Shown piece after piece: positions 44,801-52,437 of a stretch of DNA of 64,000 bases (the stretch's first letter is position 1; each line of letters opens with the position of its first letter). The stretch spans positions 124,001 to 188,000 of the forward strand of contig NZ_JBEPJZ010000001.1 in assembly GCF_040496035.1 (NCBI RefSeq), read 5' to 3'. The DNA comes from Agromyces sp. SYSU T00194. Its GTDB lineage: Bacteria > Actinomycetota > Actinomycetes > Actinomycetales > Microbacteriaceae. Below the pieces are notes generated by a model. The model was not told the DNA's origin. It searched no databases and saw nothing but the letters and a program-made list of their open reading frames with translations. A program made the position numbers and the translations under genes.

Positions 44801-44929
44801 CACGCTCGGCGCGGCGAACGCCGCACCACCGAGGCCGAGCGCCCCGGAAACGACGACGGCACCGCTCAGCGCTGCTGCCGCGATGCCGCGAATCCTGACG
44901 GAACGAGCCCGTCGCTGTGTTGCATGCAA
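41852..44929 (-). CDS. secreted S8-family serine protease (subtilase with PA domain)
   Basis: A 1025-residue exported protease. A Sec signal peptide (1-40, ending AAFAA) precedes an I9-type inhibitory propeptide (about 60-165). The catalytic domain has D205 (VGILDTGI), H296 (DGHGSHTAS), the oxyanion N407 (ASAGNSGPS) and S626 (SGTSMSSPH). A PA domain is inserted at about 450-570. Ig/Fn3-like segments follow (700-830), and a C-terminal region with WDLDAYNDAADLDLLIYQLDG looks like a pre-peptidase type beta domain. The order D-H-PA-S resembles cucumisin-type subtilases. It probably degrades extracellular protein. No anchor motif is seen. Confidence 0.93.
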   Translation of the reverse strand: MHATQRRARSVRIRGIAAAALSGAVVVSGALGLGGAAFAAPSVTPSAAGAGATGYVDLTDFTDGRYIVFLDEAPVATYDGGVSGIAPTTPGNGRAFDATSKNSRAYANYLEAKQDKLAKSVGAEVATSYTVALNGFAADLTADQAATLAGMRGVTVEADQIYHLDATPSTEFLGLGSGADGTGGVWDATGGRESAGEGIVVGILDTGIAPENASFAGDALGTTPGDEPYLDGDVITYAKADGGVFTGTCEVGEQFEASDCSTKIVGAQYFVDGFGAGSIGDASVGEYVSPRDGDGHGSHTASTAAGDPVGEVTVGSNAFGGVVGVAPAAKIAAYKVCWSGPDPASQDDDGCAGSDLLAGINAAVADGVDVINFSIGGGAATSTVVGTDYAFFNAAAAGVFVAASAGNSGPSASTLDNAAPWITTVAASTIPSYEATATTGDGAKAVGGSVTVPADGVSGDFVRGDQVKTRKASASEALLCAAGSLDPALVTGKIVYCDRGAYARVDKSAEVARAGGIGMIMANPSPNSIDLDLHSVPTIHVPDTERDALYEYAGTAGATISFAQGREVGTAPATPQVAGFSSRGPVLADGSDVLKPDISAPGVAILAAGANADGEEGTYQFLSGTSMSSPHIAGLAAFYLGEAPTESPMAVKSAMMTSAYDTVDAAGDAVTDPFTQGAGHVDPTSFFAPGFVYDSDVYDWAAYIEALGYADYNGIDPVDPSDLNQASIAVGSLTGTETVTRTATATQAGTFTPTINGLAGFDVDIEPSSLVFGAAGEEASYTVTFTRTDAPVDQFTTGSIDWVSGATVVHSPVAVQPVSLDAPSDEVGTGTTGSVDVSVTPGFTGDIPLTVAGLAPAEQLKVKKGGPNKAYSGSGSTGDEATWFVEIPEGVTFQRWDLDAYNDAADLDLLIYQLDGKRGTRVALWYSATGDADERVDLLAPEPGYYEIVAQVYAGQDEMYDLDSYTVMPGGVGDLSASPNPLPGVQGEEATYTLSWSGLDAGETYLGYVAYGESGFGTALEVGTE

Positions 44930-44959
44930 ATCGAATCCCCTGTCTTCGGATGACGTGCG

Positions 44960-44980
44960 CGCGCCCCCTTCGGGGGGTGC
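44960..44980 (-). other. 5'-leader hairpin of the subtilase gene
   Basis: GCGCCCCC and GGGGGGTGC surround a 3-nt turn about 35 nt before the subtilase ATG. The probable -10 box is TAGGTT at 44993-44998, which puts this stem near the 5' end of the mRNA. It may stabilise the transcript; no known riboswitch is recognised. Confidence 0.35.
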
Positions 44981-45102
44981 ACAGTGTCATCGAACCTATC
45001 CCAAGGAATTCGCAGGATGAAGGGAGTGCACACGCAGATTCGCTGCGTATCCTGCACGATCTTTGCCTACGCGAGGAATGCTCGAAGATTGTACATACGG
45101 AG

Positions 45103-45117
45103 GTGAGGGTCCCTCAC
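45103..45117. promoter_or_regulatory. palindrome upstream of the subtilase gene
   Basis: GTGAGGG-T-CCCTCAC is a perfect 15-bp dyad with one central base, between the subtilase promoter region and the terminator of the next gene. Possible regulator site; the binding protein is unknown. Confidence 0.35.
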
Positions 45118-45118
45118 G

Positions 45119-45156
45119 CTGCTCGGGGCCCGAATCCGGGCCCGGACCCCGAGCAG
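45119..45156 (-). terminator. terminator hairpin of the small membrane-protein gene
   Basis: CTGCTCGGGG (45119-45128) and CCCCGAGCAG (45147-45156) form a perfect 10-bp stem, with a smaller GCCCG/CGGGC stem inside the loop. It starts 6 nt after the stop at 45163. Confidence 0.7.
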
Positions 45157-45162
45157 CAGGGG

Positions 45163-45756
45163 TCACGCGGCGGTCGATGCGGTGACTCGAACGCCGCGCG
45201 CCGGCGCGGTCGCGGCAGACGCACCGAGCAATGCGAGGCCGAGGTTCGCGAACGTCTCGGCGTAGCCCGGGTGCGCCGCGGCCTCGGGCAGCACGAACAT
45301 CAGCACGACGGCCGGCAGCGTGAGGGCCAACAGCCACGCGGATGCCGAGCGATCGCGCTGCACGAGCATCGTGATGCCGAGCGCGAACGGGAACAGCAGC
45401 ATCCCGAGGAAACCGATGTTGACCACGAGTTCGAGGACGCCGGCGATCTCGAGGCCGAAGAGGCTCGCCCCGATGCCGACGGCCATTGCGCCGTAGACGA
45501 ACGCCAGCGCCCACCGCACGACGTTGCGCCAGGGTCGCCCGCGGAAGACGGGCGCGGCGACCGTGAACAGCACGACCACGACGAGCACGTAGCAGGCGAC
45601 GTGGATGGTGCCGCCGATCGTCTCGACGACCGGGAGCGGACCGCCCTCGGCGAACACGGAATCGGTGCCGGTGAGGATGCGGGTGAACGCATCGGTGAGG
45701 GCGATCGCGGACGTGGCGATCGCCGCGACGAGGGCGGCGATGCGGATGCGGGACAT
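45163..45756 (-). CDS. hypothetical multi-pass membrane protein
   Basis: A 197-residue protein with about six hydrophobic segments, starting MSRIRIAALVAAIATSAIAL. No charged catalytic pattern or named family is recognised. GAAGGAA precedes the ATG at 45756. It is divergent from the histidine kinase gene 204 nt away, and a strong terminator separates it from the subtilase promoter region. A link to the two-component pair is possible by position only. Confidence 0.72.
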   Translation of the reverse strand: MSRIRIAALVAAIATSAIALTDAFTRILTGTDSVFAEGGPLPVVETIGGTIHVACYVLVVVVLFTVAAPVFRGRPWRNVVRWALAFVYGAMAVGIGASLFGLEIAGVLELVVNIGFLGMLLFPFALGITMLVQRDRSASAWLLALTLPAVVLMFVLPEAAAHPGYAETFANLGLALLGASAATAPARGVRVTASTAA

Positions 45757-45947
45757 GGCGGGTTCCTTCGGTCGGTGTGGTCGGCGGCGATCGGTCGACC
45801 GCCCTCGAACAGGCTCCCGCTGCGGAATCGGAAGCGGATCCGTCCTGCGAACCGCGCGGGTCCTGCCGCGCGTACCGCGATGACTCCTCCGCGCGGACGG
45901 CGCAGACGTCGTCCGCGAGGAGGATGCGCCCCTGCCCGCCGGACCAG

Positions 45948-45953
45948 TAGCGT
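45948..45953 (+). promoter_or_regulatory. -10 box of the histidine kinase gene (leaderless)
   Basis: TAGCGT lies 7 nt before the ATG at 45961, with no ribosome-binding site between. Confidence 0.5.
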
Positions 45954-45960
45954 GCGTCGC

Positions 45961-47598
45961 ATGGGCCCGCGGATCCTGTCGTACGCCGCCGTCGCGGTGG
46001 TCGCGGTGCTGGCCGCGACCGCCGCCGTCGGTGCGCTGTACGGCGGCGAACTGCCACCCCTCGACGTCGTGTTCGTGTCGATCCTGTTCACCTTCTTCGG
46101 CCTGGGCGTCCGTGCGGCGGTCATCGCCTGGCGGTCGGCACACCGTGCCGCGGCGCACGCCGCGCGGACGATCGACCGCTCGCCGGAGGACGCCGCGCGG
46201 GCCGCCGTCGATGAGGAGCGGGCCCGGATGTCCGCCGACATCGAGGCGGTCGTGCGTCGCGCGGTGCTCGGCATCCGATCGCGCGCGACCGCGCTCGAGG
46301 CATCCCCCCGCTCGGCCGACGCACCCGACCTGCTTCGAGCGATCCAGCGCGAGGGCCGGGCCGCCACCGCGGAGCTGCGCCTGCTGCTCGAACTCCTCCG
46401 CGCGCCCGGTGGAGACGGCGCGCCGGCGGCGGCCGCAGACGCACCGCGCCCGGAGCGGCGCACCCGCCCGGCGGGCCTCGACTTCGCCCTGGCCACGATC
46501 GCCGTCGTGGTCTGCATCTTCGAGGGCGTCGCGGGCCCATCGGTCGCGCCGGACGACCTGCGCCCGTTCGCGGTATCACTCGGGGCGCTCGCCGCCGCAG
46601 CGACGCTCGCTTGGCGGATCGACCCCGGTGCGACGCTCCTCGCACAGGCGGTCGCGATCGCGCTCGGGTCGGTGTTCGGGGCTCCGGTGTCGTTCGGCAT
46701 CTGGACCGTCCTCGCCCTCGGGCTGCCGATGTGGGCGGCAGCGGCGCGGCCCCGTCGCGGCCAACTGGCGGTCGCCGGGCCGATCGCACTCGCCGTCGCA
46801 GGCGTCTGGTCGCAGGTCGTCTGGGCACCCGACAACGTCGGCGTCCTGATCGTGATCCTCATCGCCGCGGCGCTCACCGGCCTCGCGAGCCGACTCCTCG
46901 ATGCGCGTCGACGGCGCAGCGCCCACCGGGCGGCCGAGCACGACGCGCTCCTCGCCCGGGAGGCCGATGCCGCGGTGCGACGGGACCGGATCGCGACCGC
47001 CCGCGAGCTGCACGACGCGGTGTCGGGCACGATCGGGGTGATCGTCATGCAGGCGGGTGCGGCGGAACTGCGCTGGGCCGACGACCGACCGGGCGCGCTG
47101 CGTGCGATCGACGTGATCGTCACCGCCGCCGAGCAGGCCGTCGACGAGCTCGACGACCTCATGCCGCGCCTCGCCGGTGCCACGATCGGCGGCTCGGCGG
47201 ACCGAGGTCTCGGCGACCTGCCGGCACTCGTCGAGCGCATGCGTCGCGCGGGCGTCGACGTGACCGCATCGCTGCCGGACCCGCTCCCCGTGCTCCCGGG
47301 CGGCATCGCCGAGACGGCCTACCGGATCACCCAGGAGGGTGTCGCGAACGCGGTCCGCCACGCACCGGGCGCACGCATCGCGATCCGGGTCGACCGGACC
47401 GGCGACGACCTCGAGGTGACGGTGATCGACGACGGCGCACCCGCGGCGACCCGATCGGGCGGCGGGTACGGACTCACCGGCCTCGCCGAGCGGGTGGCCG
47501 AGGTCGGCGGCGAGTTCGCGGCCGGTCCCGCCGTCGACGGCGGGTTCCGGCTCGTCGCGTGCATGCCGCTCGCCGTCACGACGGAGCCCTCCGGATGA
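45961..47598 (+). CDS. NarL-type sensor histidine kinase with an additional degenerate DHp-like segment
   Basis: A 545-residue membrane kinase. Two spans (residues 7-58) are followed by a cytoplasmic stretch (84-148) that resembles a HisKA_3 dimerisation domain but lacks the histidine (EERARMSADIEAVVRR...LLRAIQREGRAATAELRLLLELL). Then come about five more spans (173-310) and the true DHp domain with phospho-acceptor H351 (ARELHDAVSGTIG). A HATPase domain ends the chain (YRITQEGVANAVRHA, VIDDGAP, GGYGLTGLAERV). It is coupled to its response regulator by ATGA. The signal is unknown. Confidence 0.88.
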   Translation: MGPRILSYAAVAVVAVLAATAAVGALYGGELPPLDVVFVSILFTFFGLGVRAAVIAWRSAHRAAAHAARTIDRSPEDAARAAVDEERARMSADIEAVVRRAVLGIRSRATALEASPRSADAPDLLRAIQREGRAATAELRLLLELLRAPGGDGAPAAAADAPRPERRTRPAGLDFALATIAVVVCIFEGVAGPSVAPDDLRPFAVSLGALAAAATLAWRIDPGATLLAQAVAIALGSVFGAPVSFGIWTVLALGLPMWAAAARPRRGQLAVAGPIALAVAGVWSQVVWAPDNVGVLIVILIAAALTGLASRLLDARRRRSAHRAAEHDALLAREADAAVRRDRIATARELHDAVSGTIGVIVMQAGAAELRWADDRPGALRAIDVIVTAAEQAVDELDDLMPRLAGATIGGSADRGLGDLPALVERMRRAGVDVTASLPDPLPVLPGGIAETAYRITQEGVANAVRHAPGARIAIRVDRTGDDLEVTVIDDGAPAATRSGGGYGLTGLAERVAEVGGEFAAGPAVDGGFRLVACMPLAVTTEPSG

Positions 47599-48239
47599 CC
47601 CGGCTCATCCTCGCCGACGACCACGAGCTGCTCCGGAGCGGACTCGTGTCGATCCTCGAGAGCGACGCCGAGCTGGACGTCGTCGCGGTCTGCGACGACG
47701 GGCCGGCCGCGGTGCGCGAGGCGGCGCGGCTCCGACCGGATCTCGTGCTGATGGACGTCGAGATGCCGGGCGGGGACGGCATCGCGGCGATCGGACCCGT
47801 GCTCGCGGCGTCGCCCGCGACGCGGGTCATGGTGCTGACGATGTTCGACCTCGACGATTACGTGGTCGGTGCGCTGCGCGCCGGCGCATCCGGATTCCTC
47901 ATCAAGACGACCCCGCCGCGCGAGCTGATCACCGCGGTGAAGGCGTGCGCGGCCGGCGAGTCGACCTTCGGCCCGAGCGTCATGACCCGACTCGTGCGGA
48001 GCTACGTGGAGCGCCCCGGGCCCGTGGACGCACCGCCGGGCGCCGCCGAGCTGACCCCGCGCGAGCGGGACGTGCTGCGCGCCATGGCGCGCGGGCTCTC
48101 GAACGCGGAGATCGGCGCGGAGCTGTACCTGGCGGAGACGACCGTCAAGACGCACGTCGCACGGGTGCTCCTGAAACTCGGCGTGCGGGATCGGGTCCAG
48201 GCCGTCGTGATCGCGCACACGTCCGACCTCGCAGGCTGA
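47595..48239 (+). CDS. NarL/FixJ-family response regulator
   Basis: A 214-residue regulator. The receiver domain has the acidic pair in ILADDHELLRSG, phospho-acceptor D54 (VLMDVEMPGGDG), T/S in VLTMFDLDDYVVGA and K in FLIKTTPPRE. A LuxR-type helix-turn-helix follows (LTPRERDVLRAMARGLSNAEIGAELYLAETTVKTHVARVLLKLG, about 150-195). It is translationally coupled to the kinase upstream. Target genes are not evident. Confidence 0.94.
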   Translation: MTRLILADDHELLRSGLVSILESDAELDVVAVCDDGPAAVREAARLRPDLVLMDVEMPGGDGIAAIGPVLAASPATRVMVLTMFDLDDYVVGALRAGASGFLIKTTPPRELITAVKACAAGESTFGPSVMTRLVRSYVERPGPVDAPPGAAELTPRERDVLRAMARGLSNAEIGAELYLAETTVKTHVARVLLKLGVRDRVQAVVIAHTSDLAG

Positions 48240-48248
48240 CGCGCCGGG

Positions 48249-50147
48249 TCAGCGGGGCGCGTCGCCCCGGGCCGCGCCCGCCCGGACCGGCTGCTCGTCC
48301 GCGACGCCCGCGGTGCGCGCATCGCGCCGCCCACCGATCGCGCGGAGCGCGGCGAGGATCGTGATGAGGTCGACCACCTCCTGCAGCAGCGCGCCCACGG
48401 TCGCGGGGATCACCCCGAAGGTCGCCACCACCATGAGCGCGACGCTCACCGCGATGCCGATCCAGATGCTCTGCAGCGCGATGCGCACCGTGTCACGGCC
48501 GATCTCGACGGCCTTCGCCGTGCGCGAGATGTCGTCGACGAGGATCACGGCGCTCGCCGACTCGCTCGCCGCCGTCGCGCCGCGCGCGCCCATGGCGATG
48601 CCGACGTCGGCCGCCGCGAGCACCGGCGCGTCGTTGACGCCGTCGCCGACCATGACCACCGGGCGCTCGGCGATGCCCGCCACATCGGCGACCTTGTCGG
48701 CGGGCAGGCACTCGGCGCGCACCCGCTCGATGCCGACCTCGGCGGCGATGTGGTCGGCGGTCGCCTGCGCGTCGCCGGTCAGCATCATCGTGTGCCGCAC
48801 GCCGAGGGCGGCGAGCCGCTCCAGCGTCGCCCGGGCGTTCCCGCGCACGCGGTCGCGCGCGAGCAGGGCGCCGGCGAACGCGCCGTCCACCGCCACGTAG
48901 ATCGCGAGCTCTCCCGCGGCGATCGCGGCGCGTCGGGCGCCGGCGGAGTGCTCGGCGACGAACGCGAACTTGCCCACGACCACCTCCCGTCCGTCGATCG
49001 AGGCGACGACGCCGTTCGTGGCGGCCTCGCGGGCCGTGACCGCCTCGCGGAGCCGCAGGCCGCGGGCGCGCGCCGCGTCGATCATCGACGCCGCGAGCAC
49101 GTGCGACGAGTACTGCTCGGCGGATGCCACGAGGCCGAGCAGCTCGTCCGCGTCGAATCCGGCCTCGGGCCGCACCGCGACCAGCTCGGGCGAGCCGTGC
49201 GTGAGCGTGCCGGTCTTGTCGAACACCGCCGTGCGGGCCCGGGCCAGCTGCTCGAGCACTCCCCCGCCCTTGACGATCACGCCGTTGCGCGCTGCGCGGC
49301 TCATGCCGCCGATGAACGCGACGGGCGCCGCGATCAGCAGTGGGCACGGCGTCGCGAGCACCAGCACCTCGGCGAAGCGCACGGGATCGCCGGAGACCCA
49401 CCAGGCGACCCCCGCGAGCAGCAGCGAGAACACCGTGAACGGGACCGCGTAGCGATCGGCGAGCCGCACCACCGGCGCCCGGCTCGCGGCCGCCTCGGCG
49501 ACGAGCGCGACGATCTGCTGGTACTGGCTCTCGTCGGCGCGCGCCGTGGCCACCAGCTCGACGGCCACCGTGCCGTTCACCGAGCCGCTGAGCAGCCCGT
49601 CGCCCGCGCGCTTCTCGACGGGCACGCTCTCGCCGGTGATCGACGACTCGTCGACCGAGGCCGCGGGCGAGGCCAGCTCGCCGTCGACCGGCACGAGTTC
49701 GCTCGGCCGGACCAGCAGCAGGTCGCCCGGCCGCACCTCGTCGACCGGCACGTCGACGAAGCGGTCGCCGTCCACGCGGTGCGCGTGCTGCGGGGCCCGC
49801 GCCAGCAGCGCGTCGAGTTCGCGCTTCGCGCGTCGGCCGGCGTAGTCCTCGAGCGCCTCGCCGCCGGTGAGCATGAGCACCACGATGAGCGCCGCGACGT
49901 ACTCGCCGACCACGACCGTCGCCACGATCGCGGTGACCGCCAGGAGGTCGAGCCCCCAGTGCCCGCGCAGCAGGTCGCGCACCATGCCGACCGCCTGCCA
50001 CGCGGCGACGCCGAGCGCGTAGACGCTGAACGTCCAGGCGACGAGCCACCCCTGGCCGGCGAGCGCGAGCACGATGCCCGCGAGTCCGATCGCGAGCGTC
50101 AGCGCGACGGCGGGATAGCGACGGACGAGACGGATGCCGCGAGCCAT
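48249..50147 (-). CDS. P1B-type heavy-metal transporting ATPase with TPC motif
   Basis: A 632-residue P-type ATPase. Marks are the actuator TGES (171-174), the intramembrane metal motif TPCP (266-269), the phosphorylation site D310 in DKTGTLTHG, and GDGVNDAPVL in the P domain. The usual N-terminal HMA metal-binding domain (CxxC) is absent. A TPC core is found in a minor P1B group linked to Ni, Fe or Co rather than Cu or Zn, so the metal is uncertain. Two ATG choices exist near the N-terminus; 50147 starts just before the first hydrophobic span. The 3' end is close to the response regulator and converges on it. Confidence 0.88.
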   Translation of the reverse strand: MARGIRLVRRYPAVALTLAIGLAGIVLALAGQGWLVAWTFSVYALGVAAWQAVGMVRDLLRGHWGLDLLAVTAIVATVVVGEYVAALIVVLMLTGGEALEDYAGRRAKRELDALLARAPQHAHRVDGDRFVDVPVDEVRPGDLLLVRPSELVPVDGELASPAASVDESSITGESVPVEKRAGDGLLSGSVNGTVAVELVATARADESQYQQIVALVAEAAASRAPVVRLADRYAVPFTVFSLLLAGVAWWVSGDPVRFAEVLVLATPCPLLIAAPVAFIGGMSRAARNGVIVKGGGVLEQLARARTAVFDKTGTLTHGSPELVAVRPEAGFDADELLGLVASAEQYSSHVLAASMIDAARARGLRLREAVTAREAATNGVVASIDGREVVVGKFAFVAEHSAGARRAAIAAGELAIYVAVDGAFAGALLARDRVRGNARATLERLAALGVRHTMMLTGDAQATADHIAAEVGIERVRAECLPADKVADVAGIAERPVVMVGDGVNDAPVLAAADVGIAMGARGATAASESASAVILVDDISRTAKAVEIGRDTVRIALQSIWIGIAVSVALMVVATFGVIPATVGALLQEVVDLITILAALRAIGGRRDARTAGVADEQPVRAGAARGDAPR

Positions 50148-50202
50148 GCCTCCATCCTCGCCGATGCGGCGCCCGGCCGGTCGCAACGCGGCCGGAGACG
50201 AC

Positions 50203-50238
50203 GACGGGGCCGGATGCCCCGTGGCATCCGACCCCGTC
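50203..50238 (-). terminator. terminator hairpin after icd
   Basis: GACGGGG/CCCCGTC (7 bp) and, inside one mismatch, CGGATGCC/GGCATCCG (8 bp) form a long stem with a CCGT tetraloop. It begins 13 nt after the icd stop at 50251. No T-tract. Confidence 0.75.
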
Positions 50239-50250
50239 TCGAGCGTTCGC

Positions 50251-51468
50251 CTAGGCGGCCAGGCGCGCCTTGAGGTTCGCGTCGATCGAGTTCAGGAACT
50301 CCTCGGTGGTCTGGTACGGCTGGTCGCCGCCGACCAGGAGCGCGAGGTCCTTCGTCATGGCACCGGACTCGACCGTCGTGATGACGACGTCCTCGAGGGT
50401 GGCGGCGAAGTCGATCAGCTCCTGGTTGCCGTCGAGCTTGCCGCGGTGCGCGAGGCCGCGCGTCCAGGCGTAGATCGAGGCGATCGGGTTGGTCGAGGTG
50501 GGCTTGCCCTGCTGGTGCTGGCGGTAGTGGCGCGTGACGGTGCCGTGCGCGGCCTCGGCCTCGACGACCTTGCCGTCCGGCGTGGCCAGGACGCTCGTCA
50601 TGAGGCCGAGCGAGCCGAAGCCCTGCGCGACGGTGTCGGACTGCACGTCGCCGTCGTAGTTCTTGCAGGCCCAGACGTAGCCGCCCTCCCACTTGAGGCT
50701 CGCCGCGACCATGTCGTCGATCAGGCGGTGCTCGTAGGTGAGGCCGGCCGCCTCGAACTTCTCCTTGAACTCGGCGTCGAAGACCTCCTGGAAGAGGTCC
50801 TTGAAGCGGCCGTCGTAGGCCTTCAGGATCGTGTTCTTGGTCGAGAGGTAGACCGGGTAGTCGCGCGAGAGGCCGTAGTTCAGCGAGGCGCGGGCGAAGT
50901 CCCGGATCGACTCGTCGAGGTTGTACATGCCCATGGCGACGCCGGAGCCCGGCGACTGGAACACCTCGAAGGACTGCGGCTCGGAGCCGTCCTTCGGGGT
51001 GAAGGTCATGGTCAGGGTGCCCTCGCCCTCGAACTTGAAGTCGGTGGCGCGGTACTGGTCGCCGAACGCGTGGCGGCCGACGATGATCGGCTTGTTCCAG
51101 CCGGGCACGAGCCGCGGGATGTTCGAGATGATGATCGGCTCGCGGAAGATGACGCCGCCGAGGATGTTGCGGATGGTGCCGTTCGGCGAGCGCCACATCT
51201 TCTTCAGGCCGAACTCCTCGACGCGCGCCTCGTCGGGCGTGATCGTCGCGCACTTGACGCCGACGCCGTGCTTCTTGATGGCGTTCGCCGCGTCGACCGT
51301 GATCTGGTCGTCGGTCTCGTCGCGCTTCTGGATCGAGAGGTCGTAGTACTCGAGGTCGATGTCGAGGTAGGGGTGGATCAGCTGGTCCTTGATGGCCTGC
51401 CAGATGATCCGGGTCATCTCGTCGCCGTCGAGTTCGACGACGGTGCCTGCAACCTTGATCTTGCTCAA
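50251..51468 (-). CDS. icd: NADP-dependent isocitrate dehydrogenase
   Basis: A 405-residue TCA-cycle enzyme of the dimeric, eukaryote-like type: [57 protein letters not shown]-like [36 protein letters not shown] and [12 protein letters not shown] are all family hallmarks. It oxidises isocitrate to 2-oxoglutarate and makes NADPH. The start is TTG at 51468, since AAGGAG lies 9 nt upstream and the family N-terminus ([16 protein letters not shown]) begins there. A palindrome further upstream may be its operator. Confidence 0.96.
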   Translation of the reverse strand: MSKIKVAGTVVELDGDEMTRIIWQAIKDQLIHPYLDIDLEYYDLSIQKRDETDDQITVDAANAIKKHGVGVKCATITPDEARVEEFGLKKMWRSPNGTIRNILGGVIFREPIIISNIPRLVPGWNKPIIVGRHAFGDQYRATDFKFEGEGTLTMTFTPKDGSEPQSFEVFQSPGSGVAMGMYNLDESIRDFARASLNYGLSRDYPVYLSTKNTILKAYDGRFKDLFQEVFDAEFKEKFEAAGLTYEHRLIDDMVAASLKWEGGYVWACKNYDGDVQSDTVAQGFGSLGLMTSVLATPDGKVVEAEAAHGTVTRHYRQHQQGKPTSTNPIASIYAWTRGLAHRGKLDGNQELIDFAATLEDVVITTVESGAMTKDLALLVGGDQPYQTTEEFLNSIDANLKARLAA

Positions 51469-51552
51469 GTCGGTGGTCTCCTTGAAATCTTCGGGTGGAA
51501 GTCGGAACGGGCGGAGAATCGCCGCCGACCAGCTTACCAACCCGGGCGGATA

Positions 51553-51566
51553 TCTCGACATCGAGA
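51553..51566. promoter_or_regulatory. palindrome in the icd promoter region
   Basis: TCTCGA-CA-TCGAGA is a perfect 6-bp dyad, extended to 7 of 8 pairs by flanking bases. On the icd strand it is about 20 nt upstream of a TAAGCT box (51531-51536 region), the likely -10. It may be a regulator site for icd or for the divergent acetyltransferase. Confidence 0.45.
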
Positions 51567-51621
51567 CAACTCTGGAGGCGCTCCGGACGCTCGCGCCCGC
51601 CCCGATCGCGCGCAGAACGGC

Positions 51622-51627
51622 TACCCT
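51622..51627 (+). promoter_or_regulatory. -10 box of the GNAT gene (leaderless)
   Basis: TACCCT lies 7 nt before the ATG at 51635. Confidence 0.5.
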
Positions 51628-51634
51628 TGCCTTC

Positions 51635-52087
51635 ATGGGTGATCTGCGTCTGGAAGAGTTGTCGGCCTCGAACGTCGCGGCCGCGAACGGCCTGTCGTTG
51701 AAGCCCGGCCAGGAGCAGTTCGTCGCGCCGGTCACCTACTCCGCCGAGACGACCGTCGTGAACCCGGCGACCGCCTGGCAGCGCGTGGTGCTCCAGGGCG
51801 ACCGCGTCGTCGGCTTCATCCACGGCAACTTCGACCCCGACGAGCCCCGCGAGGAGTTCCGCGCGTGCCTCTGGCGCATCAACGTCGACGCCGACGTGCA
51901 GGGCAAGGGCGTCGGGCGGTTCGCCGCCGAGGCGCTCGCCCGCGAGGCGAAGGCGCGCGGCTTCGATCACGTGACCGTGATGTGGGAGGCCGGCGAGCAG
52001 GGACCCGGGGAGTTCTTCCACCGCATCGGCTTCATCGACGTGGGCGAGTCGGAGTACGGCGACGTGATCGGCCAGCTCGCGCTCTGA
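51635..52087 (+). CDS. GNAT-family N-acetyltransferase
   Basis: A 150-residue acetyltransferase. The acetyl-CoA motif is [30 protein letters not shown] (residues about 83-112), with the Q-x-x-G-x-G loop QGKGVG. The C-terminus has [23 protein letters not shown], usual for GNATs. Substrate unknown; amines, spermidine or protein N-termini are possible. It is divergent from icd. Confidence 0.88.
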   Translation: MGDLRLEELSASNVAAANGLSLKPGQEQFVAPVTYSAETTVVNPATAWQRVVLQGDRVVGFIHGNFDPDEPREEFRACLWRINVDADVQGKGVGRFAAEALAREAKARGFDHVTVMWEAGEQGPGEFFHRIGFIDVGESEYGDVIGQLAL

Positions 52088-52097
52088 GGCGCCGGCC

Positions 52098-52415
52098 GTG
52101 CCCGAGGAGGCCGCCGGCGGGTTCGGCGAGCGCGTGCTGGAGCTCGTCGCCGAGATCCCCGCGGGGCACGTGCTGACCTACGGCGACGTGGCGGCGCTGC
52201 TCGGCTCGCGCGGTGCGCGCGCGGTCGGCACCGTGATGGCGCGCTCCGGCCACCTGGTGCCGTGGTGGCGCGTGCTGCGCGCGGGCGGCCACCCGCCGTC
52301 GGGGCACGCCGAGCGCGCACTCGCCCACTACCGCGAGGAGCGCACGCCGCTGCTGCCCGCCGCGACGGACGACGGCTACCGGGTCGACCTCGCACGGGCG
52401 CGCTGGCGCCCCTGA
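52098..52415 (+). CDS. alkyltransferase-like (ATL) protein, MGMT C-domain
   Basis: A 105-residue protein of the O6-alkylguanine-DNA alkyltransferase fold. It keeps the DNA-recognition helix-turn-helix (GHVLTYGDVAALLGSRGARAVGTVM), but the active-site PCHR is replaced by PWWR (LVPWWRVLRAGG). ATL proteins bind O6-alkylguanine tightly without repairing it and flag the lesion for nucleotide excision repair. The length fits the stand-alone ATL family. GTG start, 10 nt after the GNAT stop. Confidence 0.88.
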   Translation: MPEEAAGGFGERVLELVAEIPAGHVLTYGDVAALLGSRGARAVGTVMARSGHLVPWWRVLRAGGHPPSGHAERALAHYREERTPLLPAATDDGYRVDLARARWRP

Positions 52416-52437
52416 CCCGCGCGCCGGCAGCCCGACG

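Noticed and set aside
44866..45057. A 63-codon minus-strand ORF upstream of the subtilase gene
   Set aside because: Atypical amino-acid composition, no ribosome site, and it overlaps the subtilase promoter and start in another frame.
44930..45060. A c-di-AMP (ydaO) riboswitch in the subtilase leader
   Set aside because: Only a simple hairpin is present; the conserved core sequences of that class are absent.
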